From the NCBI GenBank assembly GCA_031267345.1, contig JAIRZG010000174.1, forward strand, positions 1 through 7,072: 7,072 nucleotides of DNA, read 5' to 3'. The stretch is from Zoogloeaceae bacterium. Lineage in GTDB: Bacteria; Pseudomonadota; Gammaproteobacteria; Burkholderiales; Rhodocyclaceae. Shown here one piece after another: positions 1-6,384 of the stretch (positions within the stretch are counted from its first letter, which is position 1; the number at the start of each line of letters is the position of its first letter). The notes beneath the pieces are model-generated. The model worked only from the letters and a program-made list of their open reading frames with translations, made no database searches and had not been told where the DNA came from. Made by a program: the position numbers and the translations under genes.

Positions 1-1816
1 GCAAACAAAGACCGCAACCGGTGCAGGCGGCGGTTTCGATGCGGGTGAAGGCGAGTTCGACTTCCTTGCCGGAGGGTTTTATCGCTTTTTCGCGGCGGGT
101 GACGTGGATGGCCGGACAGCCGATTTCGACGCAGTTGCCGCAGCCGGTGCAGGCGGGTTCGTCGACTTCGTAGGCCGGTTGTTTTTCGTAGTCGCCAATC
201 AGTACGCAGGGGCGGTCGGTGATGATGACGGAGGGGCCGGGTTGTCTGGTTTCTTCGCGCAGCGCCTTGAACAGGACCGGAAGCTGGTAAGGATCGACCA
301 CATGGATGCGTTCCGGCGCGATGCCCAGCGCCGCGACCAGTTGGGCGAAATCGACGCGCGGCGCGGGGTCGCCGTGAATGTCGCGGCCGCTGCCGGGGTT
401 GTCCTGCCCGCCGGTCATGCCGACGGCGCGGTTGTCCAGCAAGAGTACGGTCACGTTGCCGCGATTGTAGGCAATGTTCAGCAAGCCCTGCATTCCCATG
501 TGCAGGAAGGTGGAATCGCCGATAACGGCGACGATTTTTTTCTTTTCATCCTCTGCGCCTCGTCCCTTGTCCATCCCCAGCGCCATGCCCATCGACGCGC
601 CCATGCAGATGGTGGTGTCGAGCGCGTTCCAGGGCTGTCCCGCGCCCAGCGTGTAGCAGCCGATGTCGCCCGCGATATTGACGTTTCTCAGTTGCGAAAG
701 CGTGTAATAGACGCCCAGATGCGGACAGGCGACGCACAGGGTCGGCGGGCGCGGGAATACCGGCAGGGCGGCGCGAATGGCGTGGATTGGCGCGGCGTTT
801 TCCGTATTTTCCGGCAACAGCGCCGCCAGGCTTTGCCGCAGCACGTTCGGCGGCAATTCGCCTGCGGCGGGGAGGTATGCCTTGCCCACGGCCTTGATGC
901 CCGCCGCGCGGATTTCCGTTTCCACCAGCGGCTCGGTTTCCTCGACCACCACCAGCGTTTCCACCTCATCCGCCAGGCGCCGCGCCAGATTCAGCGGTAC
1001 GGGATGCGAAAAGCCCAGTTTCAGCACGGGCGCGTCGGGGAAGGCTTCGCGCACGTGCATGTAGGCGGGGCCGGAGGTGACGAAGCCGATTTTGGCGTTT
1101 TTCCCGGCGTCGATGAAATTGAAGGCGCTCGCCTCCGCCGCTTCGCGCAGCGCCTTGTCGCGCGCCAGCACTTGCGGGACACGGCGTTTGGCGTGGGCGG
1201 GCACCATCACCCAGCGCGTCGGGTCTTTATGGAAGCCTTCGGCGACGCGATGAACTTCACGTTCGCCTGTCGTGACCTTGCATTTAACATGGCAGACGCG
1301 CGTGGTCAGGCGCAGCAGCACGGGCGTATTGAACTTTTCCGACAGGTCGAAGGCGGCGCGCGTCATGGCGCGGGCTTCCTGCGAATCGGCGGGTTCGAGG
1401 ATGGGCAGATGCGCGAAGCGTCCCCAGAAGCGGGAATCCTGCTCGTTTTGCGAGGAGGAAAAGCCCACGTCGTCCGCCACCGCGATGACCAGTCCGCCGA
1501 CCACGCCCGCCAGGGTTTGCGTCATCAGCGCGTCGGAGGCGACATTCAACCCCACGTGTTTCATGGCGCAAAAACTGCGCCCGCCCGCCAGGGACGCGCC
1601 AATGGCGACTTCGAGCGAGACTTTTTCATTCACCGACCATTCCGTGTAAATGTCGGGGTAGAGGGCGACGTTCTCGATGATTTCCGTCGCCGGCGTGCCG
1701 GGATACGCGGCGGCGACGCGCACGCCGGACTCCCACACCGCGCGGGCAACCGCTTCATTACCAGACATCAGCAAACAGGAACCCGCAGGCGGGGGGGGCA
1801 AGGTTTTGTGGCTCAA
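1..1816 (-). CDS. iorA: Indolepyruvate:ferredoxin oxidoreductase alpha subunit, 3' end cut by the window
   Basis: This is the thiamine-diphosphate and iron-sulfur subunit of the enzyme that oxidatively decarboxylates aryl-pyruvates (indolepyruvate, phenylpyruvate) to aryl-acetyl-CoA and passes electrons to ferredoxin. I translated the minus strand and found 605 uninterrupted residues. The N-terminal pyrimidine-binding domain carries AAAYPGTPATEI and SSSQNEQDSRFWG. The ThDP-binding region has GDIGCYTLG (383-391), GDS (433-435) and LLDNRAVGMTGGQDNPG (DN at 461-462). A C-terminal ferredoxin-like part has CTGCGNCVEIGCP (Cys 556, 559, 562, 567) and the start of a second cluster, Cys 598, 601, 604, where the window ends, so only a few residues are probably missing. 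I chose a TTG start (1814-1816) because AAAGGA lies 7 bases upstream and the family normally has residues before the GNEA motif. An ATG 16 codons in (1766-1768) lacks a ribosome binding site. The beta subunit gene iorB would be expected downstream, outside the window. Confidence 0.94.
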   Translation of the reverse strand, partial: MSHKTLPPPPAGSCLLMSGNEAVARAVWESGVRVAAAYPGTPATEIIENVALYPDIYTEWSVNEKVSLEVAIGASLAGGRSFCAMKHVGLNVASDALMTQTLAGVVGGLVIAVADDVGFSSSQNEQDSRFWGRFAHLPILEPADSQEARAMTRAAFDLSEKFNTPVLLRLTTRVCHVKCKVTTGEREVHRVAEGFHKDPTRWVMVPAHAKRRVPQVLARDKALREAAEASAFNFIDAGKNAKIGFVTSGPAYMHVREAFPDAPVLKLGFSHPVPLNLARRLADEVETLVVVEETEPLVETEIRAAGIKAVGKAYLPAAGELPPNVLRQSLAALLPENTENAAPIHAIRAALPVFPRPPTLCVACPHLGVYYTLSQLRNVNIAGDIGCYTLGAGQPWNALDTTICMGASMGMALGMDKGRGAEDEKKKIVAVIGDSTFLHMGMQGLLNIAYNRGNVTVLLLDNRAVGMTGGQDNPGSGRDIHGDPAPRVDFAQLVAALGIAPERIHVVDPYQLPVLFKALREETRQPGPSVIITDRPCVLIGDYEKQPAYEVDEPACTGCGNCVEIGCPAIHVTRREKAIKPSGKEVELAFTRIETAACTGCGLCL

Positions 1817-1823
1817 GATGATT

Positions 1824-1829
1824 TCCTTT
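1824..1829 (-). promoter_or_regulatory. Ribosome binding site deciding the TTG start of iorA
   Basis: The minus strand reads AAAGGA followed by a 7-base spacer and TTG. An in-frame stop (TAA at 1841-1843) lies shortly upstream, so the start must be this TTG or the later ATG at 1766-1768. The later ATG has no purine-rich motif at the right distance, so this site favours TTG. Confidence 0.65.
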
Positions 1830-1881
1830 GGCGGGTATTGTTAAAGGGTTTTCGACAGATTGTCGTCCTTGCGCCGAATGA

Positions 1882-3714
1882 CTATTCCACCGTCACCGAC
1901 TTTGCCAGATTGCGCGGTTTATCCACGTCCGTGCCCTTGATCAGCGCCGCGTGGTAGGCGAGAAGCTGCAAGGGGATGACGTGCAGAATGGGCGAGAGCG
2001 GGCCGTAGTGTTCGGGCAGGCAAAGGACATGAATGCCGTCTTCTTCCGCGTCTTCGCCAATCCGGCTGCCCTGATCGGCAAAAACGTACAGTTCGCCGCC
2101 GCGCGCCTTGACTTCCTGCAAATTGGATTTGAGCTTTTCCAGCAGCGGGTCGTTGGGCGCGACGGCGATTACCGGCATATTTTTATCCACCAGCGCCAGC
2201 GGGCCATGCTTCAATTCGCCCGCCGGATAGGCTTCGGCGTGAATGTAGGAAATTTCCTTCAGCTTCAACGCGCCTTCCAGCGCAATCGGATAATGCCGTC
2301 CGCGCCCCAGAAACAGCGCGTGTTCCTTGTCGGCAAAACCCCGCGCCCAAGCGGCGATTTCCGGCTCCAGCGCCAGCACCTTCTGCACCGCCACCGGCAG
2401 ATGGCGCAAGGCGACAAGATGCGCGGCTTCTTCTTTGGCTGTGAGCCGTCCGCGCAGTTTGGCAAGAACGAGCGTCAGCAGGAACAGCGCCGCCAGCTGG
2501 GTGGTAAACGCCTTGGTGGAGGCCACGCCGATTTCCGGCCCGGCGCGGGTGATAAAGCGCAACGCCGCCTCGCGCACGATGGACGATTCCGGCACGTTGC
2601 AGATCGCCAGCGTCAGCGGTTGCCCCAGACTGCGGGCATACGCCAACGCCGCCTGCGTATCCGCCGTCTCACCCGATTGTGAAATGGCGATCACCAGTTG
2701 TCCGGGATTAGGCACGGAATCGCGGTAACGATATTCGCTGGCGATTTCCACATTCGTCGGTATGCCGGCAATGCCCTCCAGCCAGTATTTGGCGACCATT
2801 CCCGCGTGGCTGCTGGTGCCGCAGGCGAGAATCAACGCCGCGTCTGCCTGCGGCAACAGGGCATGGGCTTTCGTCCCGAAAATTTCGGCTTGCAGCGTAC
2901 TGGTCGCGCCCACCAGTTCCAGCGTATTGGCCAGCGCCTCCGGCTGTTCAAAAATTTCCTTCTGCATGTAATGCCGATACGCGCCCAGTTCCACCGCGTC
3001 GACGGAAAGCTGGGAAAGCACAATCGGACGATTGACCCGCACGCCATCCAGACGGCGAATGTTGAGGCGATCCGCGCGCAAATCGGCGAGATCGCCGTTT
3101 TCCAGATAAATCATCTGGCGCGTGACCTGTAAGAGCGCGGAGGTGTCGGATGCCGCGTAATAGCCGTTTTCGCCCACACCCAGAAGCAGGGGCACGCCTT
3201 CACGCGCCAGGACCACCCGACCCGGATCGGCTTCGGAAATCACCGCAATGGCATATGCGCCTTTCAGCCGCAGGCAGGCCAGACGCACGGCTTCCGCCAG
3301 ATCGGGCGCGGTTTTCAGACAGGCGCTGATCAGGTGAGCGATGCTTTCGGTATCGGTCTCGGAGGTGAAAACATAGCCTTGCGCGGCAAGTTCGGCTTTC
3401 AGCTTGGCATGGTTTTCGATGATGCCGTTATGCACCACCGCCAGCCCGTCGGAAAGATGCGGATGCGCGTTGTGTTCGGCGGGCGCGCCATGCGTCGCCC
3501 AGCGGGTGTGAGCAATGCCGCTTTGGGCGCTCAGCGTCCCCGCCTTCTTTTCCAGTTCGAGGACACGCCCTACCGCACGCTGTCGCGCCAGCTTTCCATC
3601 CTGCAATACCGCCAGCCCGGCAGAATCATAACCGCGATACTCCAGCTTCTTCAGTCCCTCAATCAGCACCGGAACCACGTTATCCCGCGCTGTTGCCGCC
3701 ACGATGCCACACAT
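1882..3714 (-). CDS. glmS: Glutamine--fructose-6-phosphate aminotransferase (isomerizing)
   Basis: GlmS makes glucosamine 6-phosphate from fructose 6-phosphate and glutamine in the cytoplasm, the first committed step towards UDP-GlcNAc for peptidoglycan and lipopolysaccharide. The protein has 610 residues, close to the E. coli length. The N-terminal class II amidotransferase domain starts MCGIV, where the Cys after Met becomes the N-terminal nucleophile, and shows RGYDSAG (27-33), TRWATHG (70-76), HNGIIENH (95-102) and SETDTE (118-123). Two sugar-isomerase domains follow, with CGTSSHAG (298-305), SQSGET (345-350), STKAF (399-403) and KEISYIHAE, ending in DKPRNLAKSVTVE with the Lys (605) that binds fructose 6-phosphate. 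The open frame extends 7 codons further upstream, but I start at 3714 because Met must directly precede the catalytic Cys. AAGGAT lies 6 bases before that ATG. Nothing resembling the Gram-positive glmS ribozyme is present. The gene ends 65 bases before iorA. Confidence 0.98.
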   Translation of the reverse strand: MCGIVAATARDNVVPVLIEGLKKLEYRGYDSAGLAVLQDGKLARQRAVGRVLELEKKAGTLSAQSGIAHTRWATHGAPAEHNAHPHLSDGLAVVHNGIIENHAKLKAELAAQGYVFTSETDTESIAHLISACLKTAPDLAEAVRLACLRLKGAYAIAVISEADPGRVVLAREGVPLLLGVGENGYYAASDTSALLQVTRQMIYLENGDLADLRADRLNIRRLDGVRVNRPIVLSQLSVDAVELGAYRHYMQKEIFEQPEALANTLELVGATSTLQAEIFGTKAHALLPQADAALILACGTSSHAGMVAKYWLEGIAGIPTNVEIASEYRYRDSVPNPGQLVIAISQSGETADTQAALAYARSLGQPLTLAICNVPESSIVREAALRFITRAGPEIGVASTKAFTTQLAALFLLTLVLAKLRGRLTAKEEAAHLVALRHLPVAVQKVLALEPEIAAWARGFADKEHALFLGRGRHYPIALEGALKLKEISYIHAEAYPAGELKHGPLALVDKNMPVIAVAPNDPLLEKLKSNLQEVKARGGELYVFADQGSRIGEDAEEDGIHVLCLPEHYGPLSPILHVIPLQLLAYHAALIKGTDVDKPRNLAKSVTVE

Positions 3715-3720
3715 CGGCGT

Positions 3721-3726
3721 ATCCTT
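3721..3726 (-). promoter_or_regulatory. Ribosome binding site of glmS
   Basis: AAGGAT on the minus strand sits 6 bases upstream of the ATG at 3712-3714. It supports that start over the longer open frame beginning at 3735, which would bury the nucleophilic Cys inside the chain. Confidence 0.7.
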
Positions 3727-3743
3727 GAAAATCAAAGGAAGGG

Positions 3744-3749
3744 ATTCTA
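3744..3749 (-). promoter_or_regulatory. Candidate -10 box of the glmS promoter
   Basis: TAGAAT on the minus strand (5 of 6 matches to TATAAT) lies 30 bases upstream of the glmS start and matches the -10 boxes proposed for two other genes in this window. I find no good -35 hexamer at 16-18 bases (the best there is CTCTGA), so the call is tentative. Confidence 0.3.
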
Positions 3750-3798
3750 ACGCATCGCTTCAAAAATCAGAGGTCAGGAATCCGGGACGGTCTTCAGC

Positions 3799-3853
3799 GC
3801 CCTCCCTTTCAAGGGCAAGGCAATCTTTCTCTCCCGCCCCTTCAAGGGAGGGC
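3799..3853. repeat. Intergenic inverted repeat with perfect 10-bp arms
   Basis: The arms GCCCTCCCTT (3799-3808) and AAGGGAGGGC (3844-3853) are perfect inverted copies separated by 35 bases. Each arm also carries a variant of CCCTT-CAAGGG, so the element has nested symmetry. It is followed by a G-rich stretch to 3870. C-rich/G-rich palindromic elements of this look are common as dispersed intergenic repeats in beta- and gammaproteobacteria. Only one copy is visible here, so dispersal is inferred. There are no T runs to make it a terminator. Confidence 0.6.
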
Positions 3854-3862
3854 AGGGTGGGG
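3846..3862 (+). other. G-quadruplex-type G tract
   Basis: The plus strand has four G runs, GGG-A-GGG-CA-GGG-T-GGGG, with loops of 1, 2 and 1 bases, which meets the usual pattern for a stable parallel G-quadruplex. Two further G runs follow up to 3870. The G-rich strand is the template strand for leftward glmS transcription, and the tract lies about 130 bases upstream of the glmS start, beyond the candidate -10 box. Confidence 0.5.
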
Positions 3863-3921
3863 AGGTGGGGTTCTTTCGCCAATACGCCGCAGGCGCGCAT
3901 CGCCGTCCGCAAGGATAAACA

Positions 3922-3948
3922 AAATGCCCCGCTGGAGGCGGGGCATTT
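3922..3948 (-). terminator. Rho-independent terminator after the cytochrome c gene
   Basis: An 11-bp perfect stem (3922-3932 pairing with 3938-3948, GC-rich core GCCCCGC) with a 5-base loop is followed on the minus strand by TTTTGTTTAT. It starts 18 bases after the cytochrome stop codon and is oriented for leftward transcription, isolating glmS from the genes to the right. Confidence 0.92.
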
Positions 3949-3966
3949 GTGTCGGGAAGCAGGGAA

Positions 3967-4275
3967 TTATTTGAGGGTGAGAATCCAGGTCACCAGTTTT
4001 TTGGCTTCCGCTTCGGTGACATTGGCTTTATTGGGCGCCATGGGAACCTGTCCCCAGATGCCGGAGCCGCCTTCCAGCACTTTCTTGGTCAGCGTGGGAA
4101 TATCGGCGGCCTTGTATTTGGCGGCGACATCCTTGTAGGCGGGGCCAATCAGTTTGGCGTCTGTTTTGTGACAGGTCATGCAGTTCTTGGCTTTGGCCAG
4201 CGCTTCATCCGCCTGCGCCTGACCCGCCATCAGAAGGCCGACGACAATCATTGTGGCGAGATATGCTTTTTTCAT
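3967..4275 (-). CDS. Periplasmic class I cytochrome c, c-551/c-552 type
   Basis: This is a small soluble mono-haem electron carrier of 102 residues. Residues 1-22 are a Sec signal peptide: basic KK, hydrophobic core, and a cleavage site AQA before Asp23. The mature protein is therefore about 80 residues, the usual size for this family. CMTCH (32-36) binds haem covalently, His36 is the proximal ligand, and Met79 in GQVPMAPN is the expected distal ligand. The ending AKKLVTWILTLK is typical. The sequence strongly recalls cytochrome c-552 of ammonia oxidisers and Pseudomonas c-551, which carry electrons from the bc1 complex to terminal oxidases, nitrite reductase or a peroxidase. The partner here cannot be told from the sequence. 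GGAG lies 7 bases before the ATG. The gene has its own promoter and terminator, so it is probably transcribed alone. Confidence 0.95.
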   Translation of the reverse strand: MKKAYLATMIVVGLLMAGQAQADEALAKAKNCMTCHKTDAKLIGPAYKDVAAKYKAADIPTLTKKVLEGGSGIWGQVPMAPNKANVTEAEAKKLVTWILTLK

Positions 4276-4282
4276 CGTTTTG

Positions 4283-4286
4283 CTCC
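4283..4286 (-). promoter_or_regulatory. Ribosome binding site of the cytochrome c gene
   Basis: GGAG on the minus strand lies 7 bases upstream of the ATG at 4273-4275. It is a standard Shine-Dalgarno core and fixes the start in front of the signal peptide. Confidence 0.7.
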
Positions 4287-4319
4287 GTTCGTGAGTTTGG
4301 TTGGAAAACTACGGGCTAC

Positions 4320-4348
4320 ATTCTATCCCAGAAGCCCCGTTTTGGGAA
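4320..4348 (-). promoter_or_regulatory. Promoter of the cytochrome c gene
   Basis: On the minus strand, TTCCCA (4343-4348, 4 of 6 to TTGACA) and TAGAAT (4320-4325, 5 of 6 to TATAAT) are separated by exactly 17 bases. The -35 box begins directly after the hemH stop codon, and the predicted transcript starts about 35-40 bases upstream of the cytochrome ATG. Confidence 0.55.
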
Positions 4349-5332
4349 TCACTGGGCATCAGAAAGCGGGAAAAGCAGGTCCGCCAGCGCCTTGATCCAG
4401 AGCGGGGACGCGTTCAGCGCGGGAATGTAGTGGAATTCGCCGCCGCCCGCGGTTCGGAAGCTGGATTTGGCGGCGAGGGCGATTTCCTCCAGCGTTTCCA
4501 GGCAGTCCGCCGCAAAACCGGGGCAGAGGAGGTCGACGCGCTGGACGCCGGATCGGGCAAGCCGTTGCAGGGTTGGAACAGTGTAAGGTTGCAGCCAGGC
4601 GGCGCGACCAAAACGGGATTGAAAGCAAATGTAATATTGTTCGCGTTCCAGTTGCAGACGTTGGGCGAGCAGGCGCCCGGTTTGCTGGCATTCGTCGTAA
4701 TACGGATCGCCCAATCGACGGCTTTTTTCCGGCAGGCCGTGAAAACTCAGGATGAGCCGGGTTTTGTCGTCCGGCGCGCCGTGGGTTCGCCAGTGGTTAC
4801 GCACGTTTGCTTCCAGCGCGGCAAGGTAGCCGGGATGCCCCGAAAAACCGCGGACGCTGCGGATTTCCGGCTGGTTGCGACAGCGGACAAGCCAGGCGCA
4901 AACGGCGTCCAGCGTCGAAGCGGTGGTGCTGGCGGCGTATTGCGGGTAGAGCGGCAACAGCAGAACCCTGGTTATGCCCGCCGCCCGCATGGCGTCGAGC
5001 GTCTTGCCGATGGCGGGTTTGCCGTAGCGCATGGCGAAAAAAACCTGCGCGTCAATGGCGCGGGCGGTAAGTTCCGCTTGCAGCAATTGCGCCTGATGTT
5101 GCGTGTGTTCGCGTAAAGGCGCGTCGTTTTTGCCCCAGATCAGCGCGTATTTGGCGGCGGATCGACGGGCGCGCAAAGGGAGAATCAAACCGTGCAGCAA
5201 TGGCAGCCAGAGCAGGCGGGGCAGCTCCACCACGCGCGGATCCGCAAGGAATTCGCGCAGGTAGCGGCGTACGGCGGCGGGAGTGGGCGCGTCCGGGCTG
5301 CCCAGGTTGGTGAGCAGAACGCCGGTCTTCAT
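4349..5332 (-). CDS. hemH: Ferrochelatase (protoporphyrin ferrochelatase)
   Basis: HemH inserts ferrous iron into protoporphyrin IX, the last step of protohaem synthesis, at the cytoplasmic face of the membrane. The protein has 327 residues. It opens with KTGVLLTNLGSPDAP and shows LPLYPQYAASTTAS (126-140), LSFHGLPEKS (195-204) with the catalytic His198, CFQSRFGRAAWLQPY (236-250), and CPGFAADCLETLEEI (270-284) with the conserved Glu279. These are the family's landmarks in order. The start lacks the 20-30 residue N-terminal extension I recall in some betaproteobacterial homologues. The ATG overlaps the hrcA stop codon as ATGA, and no Shine-Dalgarno motif is evident, so translation is probably coupled to hrcA. 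The sequence reads intact to its TGA at 4349-4351. Confidence 0.97.
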   Translation of the reverse strand: MKTGVLLTNLGSPDAPTPAAVRRYLREFLADPRVVELPRLLWLPLLHGLILPLRARRSAAKYALIWGKNDAPLREHTQHQAQLLQAELTARAIDAQVFFAMRYGKPAIGKTLDAMRAAGITRVLLLPLYPQYAASTTASTLDAVCAWLVRCRNQPEIRSVRGFSGHPGYLAALEANVRNHWRTHGAPDDKTRLILSFHGLPEKSRRLGDPYYDECQQTGRLLAQRLQLEREQYYICFQSRFGRAAWLQPYTVPTLQRLARSGVQRVDLLCPGFAADCLETLEEIALAAKSSFRTAGGGEFHYIPALNASPLWIKALADLLFPLSDAQ

Positions 5333-6366
5333 GCGGGGTTTTGCGCGCTCAACGCGCCGGAGAGCAGGCGGGCGGTGATGTCGACAATGGGAATGACCCG
5401 CTCATAGGCCATGCGCGTGGGGCCGATGATGCCCAGCGAACCGACAATGCGACCATCGACTTCATAGGGCGCGGTGACGACGCTGCATCCATCGAGCGAG
5501 GCCAGCCCCGGCACAATGTCCGATTCGCTGCCGATGAAAATCTGCACCCCTTCGGCGCGGCAGGAATGTTCGAGCAGACGCATCAGGCCGGAGCGTTGTT
5601 CAAAGAGATCGAACAGTTCGCGCAGGTGTTGGGTGTCGGTGGCAAGGTCTTCGGCGTCGAGCAGGTTTTTTTCACCGGAAATGACATATGCCTCTTCGCT
5701 GGCCAGCGCCTCGCTGCCCGCTTCCAGCGCGGCGGTCATCAGGGTTTGCAGGTCGTTGTGCAGCGCGCGCAGTTCCGTGCGCACCCGGTTGCGGATTTGT
5801 TCCAGATCCAGTCCGGAAAAGTGCTGGTTCAGATAACGGGCGGATTCGGCAAGCTCGGCGGCGGCGTAGGGTTGTCCGGTAAACAGGACGCGGTTTTGCA
5901 CATCGCCTTCCTCGGTAATCAGGATCAGCAGGATGCGGGTGGAGGACAGCGGCAGGAATTCGATCTGGCGGATTTTCGGCGCGGCGCGTTTGGGCGTGGT
6001 GACGACGCCGACAAAATGAGTCAGTTGCGACAACAGCCTGGAGGCGTTGGACATCAGTTGTTGCGGCGGGCAGGGGCGCAGGGAATCGCCGATTTCCGCA
6101 ATTTCCACGTCTTCCAGCGGACGCATGGTCAGGAGGGAATCGACAAACAGTCGGAAACCCTGTGTTGTCGGCACTCTGCCCGCAGAAGTGTGCGGACTCG
6201 CCACAAATCCCGCTTCTTCCAGATCCGCCATGACATTACGGATGGTGGCGGGCGAAAGCTCCAGTCCGGAAAATCTGGAAAGCGCGCGCGAACCCACTGG
6301 CGCGCCCTCGGCAATGTAATGCTCGATCAGGGTTTTCAGAAGGGCGCGGGAGCGGTCGTCCAGCAT
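5329..6366 (-). CDS. hrcA: Heat-inducible transcription repressor HrcA
   Basis: HrcA represses chaperone operons (groESL, dnaK) by binding the CIRCE operator, and GroEL keeps it active. The protein has 345 residues. The N-terminal winged-helix domain (about 1-75) contains PVGSRALSRF, LSPATIRNVMADLEEAGFV and SPHTSAGRVPTTQGFRLFVDSLL, all strongly conserved. A GAF-like ligand-sensing domain follows, and the C-terminal segment GSLGIIGPTRMAYERVIPIVD is characteristic. The ATG at 6364-6366 has no recognisable Shine-Dalgarno sequence. Four bases upstream is a TAA belonging to the other frame at the end of the preceding gene, which suggests translational coupling. I searched the intergenic regions by eye for CIRCE halves (TTAGCACTC/GAGTGCTAA) and saw none, so self-repression is not visible here. 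The 3' end overlaps hemH by four bases. Confidence 0.97.
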   Translation of the reverse strand: MLDDRSRALLKTLIEHYIAEGAPVGSRALSRFSGLELSPATIRNVMADLEEAGFVASPHTSAGRVPTTQGFRLFVDSLLTMRPLEDVEIAEIGDSLRPCPPQQLMSNASRLLSQLTHFVGVVTTPKRAAPKIRQIEFLPLSSTRILLILITEEGDVQNRVLFTGQPYAAAELAESARYLNQHFSGLDLEQIRNRVRTELRALHNDLQTLMTAALEAGSEALASEEAYVISGEKNLLDAEDLATDTQHLRELFDLFEQRSGLMRLLEHSCRAEGVQIFIGSESDIVPGLASLDGCSVVTAPYEVDGRIVGSLGIIGPTRMAYERVIPIVDITARLLSGALSAQNPA

Positions 6367-6384
6367 GGGTTTAGTCGATTTTTT

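Noticed and set aside
1853..1865. Small palindrome (CGACA, 3-base loop, TGTCG) after glmS, considered as a terminator
   Set aside because: The stem is only 5 bp and is followed by AAAACCC rather than a T run in the direction of transcription.
104..1957. Plus-strand open frame of 617 codons antisense to iorA
   Set aside because: The minus strand here encodes IorA with its ThDP and iron-sulfur motifs intact. The antisense frame has the Arg/Gly/His-rich composition of a shadow in GC-rich DNA and no recognisable domain.
1951..2682. Plus-strand open frame of 243 codons antisense to glmS
   Set aside because: It is a shadow of glmS, with a Gln/Arg-rich translation and no motifs.
3715..3735. Upstream ATG giving GlmS seven extra residues
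   Set aside because: GlmS needs its catalytic Cys exposed directly after Met removal, and the ribosome site fits the ATG at 3712-3714.
3704..4138. Plus-strand open frame crossing the glmS-cytochrome spacer
   Set aside because: It runs through an inverted repeat, a terminator and the antisense of the cytochrome gene, with no ribosome site or protein-like features.
4301..5116. Plus-strand open frame of 271 codons antisense to hemH
   Set aside because: Ferrochelatase motifs on the opposite strand are complete. The antisense translation looks random.
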